Counted from the first letter of the stretch, positions 8,051 to 16,928 are shown. The stretch is 50,393 nucleotides of DNA from Syntrophus gentianae (GCF_900109885.1 NZ_FOBS01000014.1:1-50393); one strand, 5' to 3'. Notes: a model not told the origin generated them from the letters alone. A program made the numbers and translations.

Positions 8051-8087
8051 AACCTAGCCGTTATAAACAACTCTCGATGTCTCTTTT

Positions 8088-8783
8088 CTACGGTCCGGGT
8101 TCTTCGCCGTCGGCTTCAGGACGGATCACACCATCGACCATGTGCAGAACACGATCCGCAAACCGGCGGGCCATGGGGGTGTGCGTCACCATTAAAAGCG
8201 ACATTCCCGACTCGCGACATCGCGACGAAAGAAGTTCGAGAATCTGCATGCCGGTCGCCGTGTCGAGGTTTCCTGTCGGCTCGTCCGCCAGGATCAGGGC
8301 CGGTTCCTTGACGATGGCCCGGGCGATGGCGACTCGCTGCTGTTCTCCACCGGACAGCTCATGAGGGTAGCGCTTTTCCTTGCCCTTCAGACCCACTTCC
8401 GCCAGCACTGCGAATACCTGCGCCGGCGTTCCTTTTCCCGCAAGTTCGAGAGCGAGGTAAACATTTTCAAACGCGGTCAGGGTCGGGAGGAGATTGAAGA
8501 ACTGAAAGATGAAGCCGAGGCGCCTCCGGCGCAGCAAAGTCCGGCCTTTGTCTCCCAGGTTTTGCAGGTTTTTCCCCTCCACTTCAATGAAACCGCGGCT
8601 GGGTCGATCAAGCCCGGCCAGAAGATTGAGCAGCGTCGTTTTTCCGGATCCGCTTTTACCTAAAAGTGCGAGAACCTCACCCCGCGTGATTTCCATGCTG
8701 GTGCCGCGCAATGCCGTGGAACCTTCGGTTCCATCCTCATATATTTTCCATAAATCCACGACACGAATGACAGGGGATGACAA
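8088..8783 (-). CDS. ABC transporter ATP-binding protein, LolD/MacB type (AttE-like)
   Basis: Starting at TTG 8781-8783, with AAAGGAGGG just upstream, the protein has 231 residues, the usual size of LolD-type ATPases; the GTG at 8834 would add 17 unlikely residues. It has Walker A GKSGSGKTT, Q-loop QFFNLLP, signature LSGGEQQR, Walker B LILADEPTGNLD and the H-loop VTHT. It should power the FtsX-like permease encoded at 3466-5952 on the same strand. In known att/lol-type operons ATPase and permease genes are adjacent; here 2.1 kb of other genes on the opposite strand lie between them. Confidence in the family is high, in the pairing good. Confidence 0.92.
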   Translation of the reverse strand: MSSPVIRVVDLWKIYEDGTEGSTALRGTSMEITRGEVLALLGKSGSGKTTLLNLLAGLDRPSRGFIEVEGKNLQNLGDKGRTLLRRRRLGFIFQFFNLLPTLTAFENVYLALELAGKGTPAQVFAVLAEVGLKGKEKRYPHELSGGEQQRVAIARAIVKEPALILADEPTGNLDTATGMQILELLSSRCRESGMSLLMVTHTPMARRFADRVLHMVDGVIRPEADGEEPGP

Positions 8784-8939
8784 GGGTCCCTCCTTTAACA
8801 GCTGTTCCAGAAGCCTTTCCAATCCATCGATCACTCGTTCTTCCGGGGGTGCACAGGCTTGAAGGGCGTGGCGGCTTCTTCTTCGGTGAGGCCATGTTTT
8901 TTGAGGAGTTATTATCTTGATTTTATCACAGGAAGACTT

Positions 8940-8966
8940 GGTATAACATTAATTCAAAATTGTCAA
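8940..8966 (-). promoter_or_regulatory. possible promoter of the ABC ATPase gene
   Basis: On the minus strand TTGACA (8966-8961) is followed after 15 bases by TATACC (8945-8940). The -35 box is perfect, but the spacing is two bases short of ideal. It lies about 160 bases upstream of the ATPase start and is the only promoter-like sequence I see for the Att genes. Confidence 0.35.
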
Positions 8967-9071
8967 AGGGGATAGAAACAGGTAAAATTACATTGATAAG
9001 AATTGCTGAACGGAAAAGATCCACCAGAAACTCGGGTTGAATAAAGCACGCGCCTTGGACAGAGCTTTCTC

Positions 9072-9260
9072 ATGATGCACAGCGAAGAGATGCTCCAGGC
9101 CGCAGATGCTACGGGAAAAAATATGGACCCGAAATACCCGGAACTGAAGAGTCTTTATCGCCAGGCCCTGGCACAGAGCAGCGGCGAGGCTCTTCCGGGC
9201 CAGACGCTCTCGGCAAAGGGTTCAGTTCTTGATCTTTGGTTGGCAGAGGGCGCAAGGTAA
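9072..9260 (+). CDS. doubtful small open frame
   Basis: A frame of 62 codons from ATG 9072 (MMHSEEMLQAAD at its start) without a clear ribosome site. The composition is protein-like, and the frame is open some codons further upstream, so it may be the surviving end of a longer gene. No family is recognised and no neighbour gives a clue. I list it only because it fills a 940-base stretch with no other gene between the ABC ATPase and dapF. Confidence 0.25.
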   Translation: MMHSEEMLQAADATGKNMDPKYPELKSLYRQALAQSSGEALPGQTLSAKGSVLDLWLAEGAR

Positions 9261-9725
9261 ACCAGATGTCTCACCCAATTGTTTTCTTTCTGACCGGCAA
9301 GCATGGTGATGGAGGCGTCATATCAATCATTTCGATCCGAAATCAAAGCTGTGATCTAAATTAGGTTTTCACACTCGTAGATGTTGTCGGCTTCCGGAAA
9401 ATCCATTTTCCCCGATCAGCGCTGCGCACTTACCAAAAATAATCTGCTATGCAACGACATTGCTCGCAAATATCTCTTCCAATAAAAGTATGAACAATCT
9501 CCTGATACAAATCGTGCACGCCCGTGTTCCCTCTGTCTTGCCGGCTGGCAATCATCTCTTCTTCCAAACTGAAATAAAACGCCCTGCCCCGTGCAGAAGT
9601 TGGATCTGCTCTTGTTCATCGAGGTAAAGTGGAAAAAAGGGCTCAGTTCCGGCGTTGACGTCGGCGTCAGGATGCGTTATGCAGGGGTATAAAATTTTTT
9701 CGGGCTGAACAGGAGCAGGAAGAGA
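9261..9725. other. 465-base non-coding gap before dapF
   Basis: No convincing gene on either strand. Near the right end lies a possible promoter for dapF: TTGACG (9655-9660), 17 bases, TATGCA (9678-9683), with a further TATAAA at 9688-9693. It is the likely start of the dapF-dapL transcript. Confidence 0.4.
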
Positions 9726-10556
9726 ATGAACTTTTTCAAGATGAGTGGCAGCGGCAATGACTTTATCCTGGTGGACAACCGGGGAGGAGCGCTGGCTGAA
9801 ATAAAAGATATACCGGCTTTTGTGCAGGCGGTCTGCCGCCGGAAGGTGTCGGTAGGGGCCGACGGGGTGATTCTGGTCGAGTCTTCGGAGCGGGCGGACT
9901 TCCGCTGGCGTTTTTTCAATGCCGACGGCAGTGAAGTGGAGATGTGCGGCAACGGGGGCCGCTGTGTCGCCCGGTTTGCCTTTCTTCAGGGAATTGCCGG
10001 GGAGCGGATGTCCTTTGAAACCGTGGCGGGGATCATTGATGCCGAAGTCCGGGGAGACGTTGTGAAGCTGCGCCTCACGGAACCTTCGGCGCTTCAGGCT
10101 GACCGGGCCATTCCTATCCAGGATGAGATGCTGACGGTGGACAGCCTCAACACCGGAGTTCCCCATGTCGTGGCCTTCGTAAAGGATCTGGATGCTTTTG
10201 ACGTCTTCCGTTACGGCCGGGCGCTCCGGTATTCCGAGGCCTATGCGCCGGCGGGAACAAACGCCAACTTCGTCACGGTGACCGGTCCTCACAGTCTTTC
10301 CGTCCGGACCTACGAACGAGGCGTGGAAGACGAAACCCTGGCCTGCGGAACGGGATCGGTGGCCTCGGCCCTGGCAGCGGCAGCGCGGGGGGAGGTGACT
10401 TCGCCGGTCGAGGTGACCGTGAGAAGCGGCGAGATTCTCAAGATCCATTTCGATAAGATCGATGGCGCGTTCCGGAACGTCTATCTGGAGGGGCGAGTTC
10501 GCGTGGTCTATGAAGGCCGGCTCTGGGAAGAGGCCTGGCAGGATAACGGATACTAA
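9726..10556 (+). CDS. dapF: diaminopimelate epimerase
   Basis: 276 residues, normal length. It converts LL- to meso-diaminopimelate, the last step before lysine and the cross-linking residue of peptidoglycan. It starts MNFFKMSGSGNDFILVDN. The two catalytic cysteines are in MCGNGGRC at about residue 73-80 and ACGTGSVAS at about 205; GVPHVV and ERGVEDETLACG are also typical. The ribosome site GGAAGAG precedes ATG. It is followed 35 bases later by the aminotransferase that makes its substrate, so the two form one lysine/cell-wall unit. Confidence 0.96.
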   Translation: MNFFKMSGSGNDFILVDNRGGALAEIKDIPAFVQAVCRRKVSVGADGVILVESSERADFRWRFFNADGSEVEMCGNGGRCVARFAFLQGIAGERMSFETVAGIIDAEVRGDVVKLRLTEPSALQADRAIPIQDEMLTVDSLNTGVPHVVAFVKDLDAFDVFRYGRALRYSEAYAPAGTNANFVTVTGPHSLSVRTYERGVEDETLACGTGSVASALAAAARGEVTSPVEVTVRSGEILKIHFDKIDGAFRNVYLEGRVRVVYEGRLWEEAWQDNGY

Positions 10557-10591
10557 GGAAATTCTTAAGCAGAAATAAAGGAGACCAAACG

Positions 10592-11758
10592 GTGCAGATT
10601 GCGGAACGATTAGGAAAAATTCCCCCTTACCTGTTCATGGAGTTGCGGAAAAAAATCAATCAGGCGAAGGCCGATGGGGTGGATGTCATCAGCCTGGCCA
10701 TCGGGGACCCGGTGGAGCCCACCCCGGATTCCATCATTGAGGAACTTTGCCGTCAGGCGCACAATCCCGAGAATCACCGGTATCCGACCGATGAGGAAAA
10801 GGGAATGCTGGCCTTCCGGCAGGAGGTGGCCCGCTGGTATTCGGAAAACTACGGTGTCGGCCTCGATCCGGAAAAGGAGATCCTTGGGCTCATCGGTTCG
10901 AAGGAAGGGTGCCATCATTTTGTCCTGGCCTGCATCAACCCCGGGGATATCGGCCTCATGACCGATCCCGGATATCCGGCCTATCGTTCCAGCATCCTCA
11001 TGGCCGGCGGTGAACCCTACAATGTGCCGATTCTGCCTGGAAACGGATACCTGCCGGTTTTTGAAGACATCCCCTCCGACATTCTGAAGCGGGCGCGGGG
11101 CATGTTCCTCAATTATCCCAACAACCCCACGGGGGCGTGCGCTACCCGGCCCTTCCTGGACCGCCTGGTCGCCTTCGCCCGGGAAACGGGCATTGCCATC
11201 TGCTACGACAACCCTTACAGCGAGATGGTTTTTGAAGGCCAGGATCGCCTCAGCTTCCTCATGGCGGACGGGGCGAAGGAGGTCGGCGTGGAACTCAATT
11301 CCCTGTCCAAACCTTACAACATGACGGGCTGGCGGATCGGCATGGCCTCAGGGAATCCGGAGATTCTGGCCGCCATGAGCAAGGTCAAGGAAAATACCGA
11401 TTCGGGAATCTTCAACCCCATCCAGTATGCCGGCATGTTCGCCCTCCGTCATGAATCGGCGTCGATCGATAAGATGCGAACGATCTATGCCCAGCGCCGG
11501 GCACTGGTCCTCAAGACGCTGAAGAAGATCGGCATTGACTTTCAGCCGCCCAAGGGCACCTTTTACCTCTGGGTGCCGGTTCCAGCGGGTATGACTTCCC
11601 TGGAGTTCACCAACCGTCTTTTCGAGAAAACGGCGGTGGTGGTGGCCTCGGGAACGGCCTACGGTCAATACGGCGAAGGCTTCATCCGCATCTCGCTGAC
11701 CGTCCCGGACAAACGGCTGGCCGAGGCCATGGCCCGGATCGAGAAGGAGTTTGCCTGA
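10592..11758 (+). CDS. dapL: LL-diaminopimelate aminotransferase
   Basis: 388 residues starting at GTG with AAAGGAG eight bases upstream. This PLP enzyme converts tetrahydrodipicolinate directly to LL-diaminopimelate with glutamate as amino donor, bypassing the acylated intermediates of the E. coli route. Fold-type I aminotransferase motifs are clear: NYPNNPTGA around residue 175, YDNPYSE about 207, and the PLP lysine in SLSKPYNMTGWRIG at about 239. Adjacency to dapF supports DapL over other aspartate-type aminotransferases, and the start IAERLGKIPPYLF fits the DapL subgroup of anaerobes. No dapD, dapC or dapE is nearby, as expected for the direct route. Confidence 0.9.
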   Translation: MQIAERLGKIPPYLFMELRKKINQAKADGVDVISLAIGDPVEPTPDSIIEELCRQAHNPENHRYPTDEEKGMLAFRQEVARWYSENYGVGLDPEKEILGLIGSKEGCHHFVLACINPGDIGLMTDPGYPAYRSSILMAGGEPYNVPILPGNGYLPVFEDIPSDILKRARGMFLNYPNNPTGACATRPFLDRLVAFARETGIAICYDNPYSEMVFEGQDRLSFLMADGAKEVGVELNSLSKPYNMTGWRIGMASGNPEILAAMSKVKENTDSGIFNPIQYAGMFALRHESASIDKMRTIYAQRRALVLKTLKKIGIDFQPPKGTFYLWVPVPAGMTSLEFTNRLFEKTAVVVASGTAYGQYGEGFIRISLTVPDKRLAEAMARIEKEFA

Positions 11759-11784
11759 AAAAGAAGGCAGGGGAGGGATAAATC

Positions 11785-12816
11785 ATGGAAATCGGGATTC
11801 TGGGGCTTCCCCAGAGTGGGAAAAGCACCCTTTTCGAAATCATGACCGGCGTCCGCAGCCGGGACGTTCACGGGGAGACGTGCGTCCGCGGTCAGGCTTC
11901 CGTTCCCGACGAAAGGTTCGACCGGCTGGTGGAGATCTATAAGCCCCTCCGGGCGGTACCCGCCCGGGTGCCTTTCACCGATGTGAACGCCGTGGGTGAA
12001 AAGGCGTGGGAGACGGTTCGCCAGGCGCTCAGCAGCGCCGAAGGCCTGCTCCATATTGTGGACTGTTTTTCGGACAGCTCGATTCCGGCCATGGTGAATC
12101 GCTGCCGGCAGCTGTCCGACGAATTGATCCTCTCCGATCTGGTGGTCGTCGAAAACCGCCGGGAGCGGCTGTTGAAAGTGGCCAAGAAAACCCTGAAACC
12201 GCCGGAATCTCTCCATGTGGAACTCATGCCGCGCCTGCAGGAACAGCTGGAAGCAGGCAAGCCCCTGCGGGAGCTGCCGCTGACAAAAGAGGAACGCTCC
12301 GCCCTTTCCAGTTTTTCCTTCTGGACACTGCGTCCGGAACTTGTTGTACTCAATGTCGCCGAAGAGGGATTTTCCGTTGTGGAAGCCTTTCAGAAGGAAG
12401 CCGGTCTGGCCGATCCGGTGCTGGGAATCTGCTGTGAACTGGAGGCGGAGATGGCCGGGCTGCCTCCCGAGGAACAGAAGGAATTCCTGGCTGCCCTGGG
12501 CATGGAAGAACCGGCCTTCGGCCGGGTGATCCGGGCCGCCTTTTCCCTCCTCGGTCGGATCTCTTATTTCACCGTGGGAGAGGATGAAGTGAAGGCTTGG
12601 GTCATTCCGGAAGGGACGAAGGCCCCTCGGGCCGCGGCGGCGATTCATAAGGATTTTGAAAGGGGTTTCATCAAGGCGGAAGTTACTGCCTATGATGATT
12701 TTATATCCTGCGGCAGTTCGCACGCCAAGGCCAAGGCGGCCGGCAAGGTCCGCCTGGAAGGCAAGGAGTATGTCGTAAAGGACGGCGACATTATTACCTT
12801 CCGCTTTAATGTTTAG
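11785..12816 (+). CDS. YchF-related GTPase/ATPase with altered G domain
   Basis: 343 residues, slightly shorter than YchF/OLA1 (about 363). The C-terminal TGS-type domain is canonical: EVKAWVIPEGTKAPRAAA, DFERGFIKAEV, YDDFI and the ending VVKDGDIITFRFNV. The G domain is not. The P-loop is GLPQSGKST rather than GLPNVGKST, the G3 region reads FTDVNAVG instead of VDIAGLV, the following GASKGEGLGN segment is missing, and the G4 site is NVAE. It may bind nucleotide through the P-loop but probably differs in switching or specificity. A regular YchF may exist elsewhere, making this a paralogue. It follows dapL by 26 bases and precedes the M50 protease by 11, so it is in the same transcript. Confidence 0.82.
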   Translation: MEIGILGLPQSGKSTLFEIMTGVRSRDVHGETCVRGQASVPDERFDRLVEIYKPLRAVPARVPFTDVNAVGEKAWETVRQALSSAEGLLHIVDCFSDSSIPAMVNRCRQLSDELILSDLVVVENRRERLLKVAKKTLKPPESLHVELMPRLQEQLEAGKPLRELPLTKEERSALSSFSFWTLRPELVVLNVAEEGFSVVEAFQKEAGLADPVLGICCELEAEMAGLPPEEQKEFLAALGMEEPAFGRVIRAAFSLLGRISYFTVGEDEVKAWVIPEGTKAPRAAAAIHKDFERGFIKAEVTAYDDFISCGSSHAKAKAAGKVRLEGKEYVVKDGDIITFRFNV

Positions 12817-12827
12817 GGAGCATAGGA

Positions 12828-13451
12828 ATGGGCCTTCTCAACCTTTTGCTTCAAGATCCGGTCACCTTTGTCCTGCTGGCTGTCCCCCTGCTGTATTCGA
12901 TTATTCTTCACGAACTGGCGCACGGCTGGGTGGCCTGGCGCATGGGCGATCCCACGGCCAAATGGTTGGGCAGGCTGACGCTGAATCCCCTGAAGCATCT
13001 TGATCCTCTGGGGACGGCCATGCTCTTTCTCTTCGGGTTCGGCTGGGCCAAGCCGGTGCCGGTCAATCTCGGCAACATTCCCGACACGCGTCGGGGGCTT
13101 ATCCTCGTTTCATCCGCGGGGATCATCGCCAACATGATCGTTGCCTTTCTGGCCATGCTGGTCTGGCGTATTCTGGCGCCTCCGTCCCAGAGCCATCTCG
13201 CCCAGATTCTTTATTATCTGGCCCAGATCAATATCATGCTGGCTTCCTTTAACCTGATTCCCATTCCACCCCTGGATGGTTCGAAGATCCTGATGGGATT
13301 TTCTTCCGCAGGGTTTCGTCATACCCTTTCCCGCATCGAACCCTACGGCTTTTTCATCATTATCGGCTTGCTTTACCTCGGTATCCTCAATCCGGTGATT
13401 GCCTTTTTCCGGTGGCTGATCCTGGCTCTTCTCGGCATCCTCCTGCCTTGA
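12828..13451 (+). CDS. site-2-protease-like membrane metalloprotease (peptidase M50)
   Basis: 207 residues, almost entirely membrane helices. The zinc site HELAH (about residue 28-32) lies in the first helix pair and the second motif, NLIPIPPLDGSKIL (about 143-156), supplies the Asp ligand. It is the short, PDZ-less form of the YwhC/site-2 protease family. Known members cut transmembrane segments, but the substrates of the short forms are mostly unknown. ATG lies 11 bases after the YchF-like gene. A 168-base gap then leads to the next gene. Confidence 0.88.
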   Translation: MGLLNLLLQDPVTFVLLAVPLLYSIILHELAHGWVAWRMGDPTAKWLGRLTLNPLKHLDPLGTAMLFLFGFGWAKPVPVNLGNIPDTRRGLILVSSAGIIANMIVAFLAMLVWRILAPPSQSHLAQILYYLAQINIMLASFNLIPIPPLDGSKILMGFSSAGFRHTLSRIEPYGFFIIIGLLYLGILNPVIAFFRWLILALLGILLP

Positions 13452-13619
13452 ACGGAGCGATGGCGAAGGGAAACAGGCCCGGTCTTCTCCGGGGGCAGGG
13501 ATCAAGGATTGCATGAAACTTCCAGAGCGGATTTATTCGGATAAAATCCAGTTGCATTCCGGCAGGCAATGGAATAAGGACCGCTCATCCGCCATTTCAT
13601 TCCTACAAAGGTATTGACC

Positions 13620-15227
13620 ATGAAGATCAAGTTTTTAGGTGCAGCAAGGACCGTAACGGGATCGTGTTATATCCTGGAAACGGCTGGACATCGATTTGCG
13701 ATTGACTGCGGCATGCATCAGGGCAATGCGGAAATTGAGAAACGGAACTGGGATGTGGACCTTTATGAACCCGAAAAAATCGAGTTTTTTCTGATCACCC
13801 ATGCCCACATCGATCACTCCGGCCTTCTGCCCCGTCTCGTTCAGAAGGGATTCCGCGGGCCGATTTATGCGACTTCGCCGACGGCGGATCTGCTGAGGAT
13901 TCTCCTGCTCGATTCCGCCCACATCCAGGAAATGGAAGCGCAATGGAAAAGCCGGAAGCGTCTGCGCTTCGGGGAGAAACGCGTCGGGCCGCTCTATACC
14001 CAGCGGGATGCCCAGGCGGTTTTTCCCCTGCTCAAGACCGTCTCCTATGATAAACCCTTTGAACCCTTTTCGGGGCTGAAGGTGAACTTCAGTGATGCCG
14101 GGCATATCCTGGGCGCCGCCTTCCTTGAGCTGTGGCTGAAGGAAAACGGTGCGCCTGCGAAAATCGTCTTTTCCGGGGATATCGGCCGGCCTGAGCAGCT
14201 GCTCATGGAAGATCCGGGGATTGTCGGTGAAGCGGATTATCTCTTTCTCGAATCCACCTACGGCAACCGGGATCACAAGAATGAAAAGGACAGCCTGAAT
14301 GAACTGGCCGAGGCCGTCGCTTACAGTTACAAAAGCAGGGAGAAGATGGTCATTCCGGCCTTTGCCGTCGAACGGACCCAGGAGATGATGTACTGTCTCT
14401 ACCTGCTTTCCCGGGACGGCCGTCTGCCGAAGGATATGCCCATTTACCTGGACAGTCCCCTGGCGATTCAGGCCACGGAAATCTTTCGCCGCAATGCCGC
14501 TTTTCTGGATGAAGAAACACAGGAATTGATCAAAAAGGGGCAAGATCCCCTGCACCTGCCCCAACTCCGCACGACGCCGACCACGGAGGAATCCATGGCT
14601 ATCAACACCTCCGAGGGACCGGCCATCATTCTTTCTGCCAGCGGCATGGCCGATGCCGGCCGGATTCGCCATCACCTCCGCCACAATCTCTGGCGGGAAG
14701 GGGCCAGCATCGTCTTTGTGGGCTTTCAGGCCCAGGGAACCACGGGCCGCAAGATCATCGACGGGGCCAAGAGGGTGCGTATTCTCAATGAGCAGGTCGC
14801 CGTCAAGGCCCGGATCTTCACGATCGGCGGTTTCTCCGCCCATGCCGGCCAAAGCCAGCTGCTGGAATGGCTCAGTCACTTTCGCAATGGGAATCTGGAG
14901 GTCTTCCTCGTTCATGGCGAGTATGAGGCCCAGCAGGTCCTGGCGGAGCGTATCCGGGAGCGGTTCGGCTACAAGGTGATCATTCCGGAATACCTGGAAG
15001 AAACGCTTCTGAAAATCGGCGAGGAGATTCAAAGAGTGGAATTTCCGGAAAAGGCGGCGCCGAGGATCGACTGGGCCTATCTTATTGGAGATCTGGAAGT
15101 TCGGCTGGCGCAACTGCGCCAGAGGCAGCCGCAACTGGAGGCCAAGCCCTGGGTGGAACAGACCGAAGTGCGGGATCGAATTCTGGAACTGAACCGCGAC
15201 CTTATGGAGACCATTTCGGAAATCTGA
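13620..15227 (+). CDS. beta-CASP metallo-beta-lactamase ribonuclease-like protein
   Basis: 535 residues from ATG 13620 (a TTG six bases upstream is possible); AAAGG is the ribosome site. The metal-binding motif THAHIDHSG lies at about residue 59-67, further zinc ligands in DAGHILGAA at about 163, a beta-CASP insert follows, and the C-terminal RMMBL part has IGGFSAHAGQ and FLVHGE. This is the architecture of bacterial YSH1/CPSF73-like nucleases that process RNA, rather than RNase J, which is longer at its C-terminus. It stands alone, downstream of the M50 gene, and is followed by a short palindromic repeat and the convergent tonB-like gene. Confidence 0.88.
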   Translation: MKIKFLGAARTVTGSCYILETAGHRFAIDCGMHQGNAEIEKRNWDVDLYEPEKIEFFLITHAHIDHSGLLPRLVQKGFRGPIYATSPTADLLRILLLDSAHIQEMEAQWKSRKRLRFGEKRVGPLYTQRDAQAVFPLLKTVSYDKPFEPFSGLKVNFSDAGHILGAAFLELWLKENGAPAKIVFSGDIGRPEQLLMEDPGIVGEADYLFLESTYGNRDHKNEKDSLNELAEAVAYSYKSREKMVIPAFAVERTQEMMYCLYLLSRDGRLPKDMPIYLDSPLAIQATEIFRRNAAFLDEETQELIKKGQDPLHLPQLRTTPTTEESMAINTSEGPAIILSASGMADAGRIRHHLRHNLWREGASIVFVGFQAQGTTGRKIIDGAKRVRILNEQVAVKARIFTIGGFSAHAGQSQLLEWLSHFRNGNLEVFLVHGEYEAQQVLAERIRERFGYKVIIPEYLEETLLKIGEEIQRVEFPEKAAPRIDWAYLIGDLEVRLAQLRQRQPQLEAKPWVEQTEVRDRILELNRDLMETISEI

Positions 15228-15228
15228 T

Positions 15229-15303
15229 ACCGAGTTGCCTTTCTTCGGCGAACTGCGGCGCCTCCTCCTTGCCGCCTTGTTATCCTTTTGAATGCAACTT
15301 GAT
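15229..15303. repeat. dispersed palindromic repeat, short copy
   Basis: Two bases after the stop of the metallo-beta-lactamase gene lies a 75-base element with imperfect inverted ends (15229-15253 and 15279-15303). Its right half, with CCTCCTCCTTGCCGCCTTGT, is nearly identical to the right half of the 120-base element at 34940-35059. The central part found there is missing here. It lies between two convergent genes and may serve as their transcription end. Confidence 0.65.
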
Positions 15304-15326
15304 ATGACGGCAAGCTTTCGGTGCGC

Positions 15327-15902
15327 TTATTGAACCAGGCGATATTCAAACGTCGCAATGATGTTCAATCGGGAAAGCTGGAAATTTTCCGGCAAAGGGG
15401 CAAAGCGTGGCGTTCTGACAGCCTGCAGGCTGGCCTCATCCAGCAAGTCGGACCCGGATGACCGGAGTATGGTGGCATCCACAACTTCTCCGGTCGCTGC
15501 AAGGGAAAACCGGATGACCGTCGTCCCCTCTTCTCTCAACGCCGTAGCCTTTTCAGGATAAATCCAGGTTCTTTCGATTTTTTCCCTTAACGCCTTTAGA
15601 TAAGGCCGATAACGCTGCTCCCGGCTGTTGAGGTCTACCGTTGCCTCGCGGACATTTTTCTGAGGGGAAACCACAGTCTTTTTAGTGGAGGAAGCCGGAG
15701 GATGGGGCTTGGGAAGCGGCGGTTTCCGGGGAGCGGCTTTTTCCTTACTGGCGGCAAACATCTCCGTAAGCTCAACGGTCACAACCTGCTCAGGTTGCCT
15801 TTTCCCCCGCCATTCCATCAGGCTGATCAGCGACAGGGCGGCAAGATGAATGATCAGGGAGATCACAACGGAATAAAGGAGAATTTTGTTTGTGGACATC
15901 AT
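15327..15902 (-). CDS. TonB-family energy transducer
   Basis: 191 residues. A single N-terminal membrane anchor (about 7-28), a Pro/Lys-rich spacer (KPPLPKPHPP near residue 60) that would span the periplasm, and a C-terminal TonB domain (about 100-190) with the YPEKA region, GTTVIRFSLAATGEV and a final FEYRL. Known TonB proteins pass proton-motive energy from ExbBD to outer-membrane receptors. No exbB, exbD or receptor gene is in the window, so its partners are elsewhere. It shows that the organism has an outer membrane. Confidence 0.88.
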   Translation of the reverse strand: MMSTNKILLYSVVISLIIHLAALSLISLMEWRGKRQPEQVVTVELTEMFAASKEKAAPRKPPLPKPHPPASSTKKTVVSPQKNVREATVDLNSREQRYRPYLKALREKIERTWIYPEKATALREEGTTVIRFSLAATGEVVDATILRSSGSDLLDEASLQAVRTPRFAPLPENFQLSRLNIIATFEYRLVQ

Positions 15903-15974
15903 GACCTTATCTTCACTTCAGTGACGAAAGCATAGAATAGGAAATCTTTAAAATCAACAGTTGGATCTTATCCT

Positions 15975-16514
15975 ATGGAGAAAGAGTCTTCAGCGCTTGT
16001 GCCCGAACACGATCTTGAATCCCGTGCTGCAGAATCCAGGAAATACCGCGATGAGCGAATGATGCGCCTTGCCCTCGTTGAGGCCCGTCTAGCCGCGCGA
16101 GAGGGGGAAGTTCCGGTCGGGGCCGTGATCGTCTGGAGAAACCTGGTGATCGCCAGAAGTCACAACAAACCGATTGCCCGCCATGACCCCACGGCTCATG
16201 CAGAGATCCTGGCTATCCGGCATGCATCGGAAATCATTGAAAATTACCGTCTGACAGGGATGACCCTCTATGTGACGCTGGAGCCCTGCATCATGTGTGC
16301 CGGGGCGATTTTGCAGGCCCGGCTGGCAAGGGTTGTGTACGGGGCAGGCGATCCAAAAGGCGGTGCGATAGACTCCCTGTACCGGATGTTTCAGGATACT
16401 CGGCTTAATCATTCCGTCGAGGTGACCAGGGGCGTTTTGTCAATGCCCTGCGGGGAAATTTTAAGTGGATTTTTCCGGGAAAAGAGGATAACATCCCGCA
16501 CTCTAAATATCTGA
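15975..16514 (+). CDS. tadA: tRNA-specific adenosine deaminase
   Basis: 179 residues from ATG 15975; the family start is closer to MRLALVEARLAA, so ATG 16059 or 16062 is an alternative that would give about 150 residues. The enzyme converts adenosine 34 to inosine in tRNA-Arg(ACG). Zinc ligands and the proton shuttle are visible in THAE-like TAHAEILAI and EPCIMCAGAI, and GDPKGGAIDSL is typical. It lies directly upstream of two serine tRNA genes. Confidence 0.93.
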   Translation: MEKESSALVPEHDLESRAAESRKYRDERMMRLALVEARLAAREGEVPVGAVIVWRNLVIARSHNKPIARHDPTAHAEILAIRHASEIIENYRLTGMTLYVTLEPCIMCAGAILQARLARVVYGAGDPKGGAIDSLYRMFQDTRLNHSVEVTRGVLSMPCGEILSGFFREKRITSRTLNI

Positions 16515-16541
16515 TGGTAATGATTCAAGGATTGATCTTGC

Positions 16542-16635
16542 GGAGAGGTACCGAAGTGGCCGTAACGGGATCGACTCGAAATCGATTTGGGGGTCAAAAG
16601 CTCTCACGGGGGTTCGAATCCCCCTCTCTCCGCCA
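16542..16635 (+). tRNA. tRNA-Ser(CGA)
   Basis: A 94-base tRNA with encoded CCA. Acceptor GGAGAGG pairs with the 3' CTCTCC region, the anticodon arm is ATCGA-CTCGAAA-TCGAT (anticodon CGA, codon UCG), a long variable arm is present as in all tRNA-Ser, and the T arm has GGGGGTTCGAATCCCCC. Confidence 0.95.
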
Positions 16636-16660
16636 ATTACTTCATCAGAACTAAAGAGAA

Positions 16661-16780
16661 GATCAAAAGGGCAAGGCAGAGGCGAAAGAGGCCATACGAC
16701 GGATACGCCGGGAAGACAATGACGAGGTCAGGAACACCGTTATCCGAAAAAGCGGTTTCATATTAAAAAGGAGTGGTGTT
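16661..16780 (+). pseudogene. possible scrap of a ribosome recycling factor (frr) gene
   Basis: Between the two tRNA-Ser genes one frame without a start codon reads KAEAKEAIRRIRREDNDEVR (16673-16732), close to the RRF core segment with its AxxAIRxIRRxxNDxL pattern. The frame has a TAA just upstream and continues to a stop only after the similarity ends. RRF is about 185 residues, so at most a tenth of it is represented. It may be a decayed or transferred fragment; chance similarity is possible because the stretch is short and rich in Arg and Glu. Confidence 0.3.
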
Positions 16781-16834
16781 TTTTCTTTTTTTCTGTTAGG
16801 GAGCTTGCGTCATTTTTAGCGGCTGTTTCTTTGA

Positions 16835-16928
<94 letters not shown>

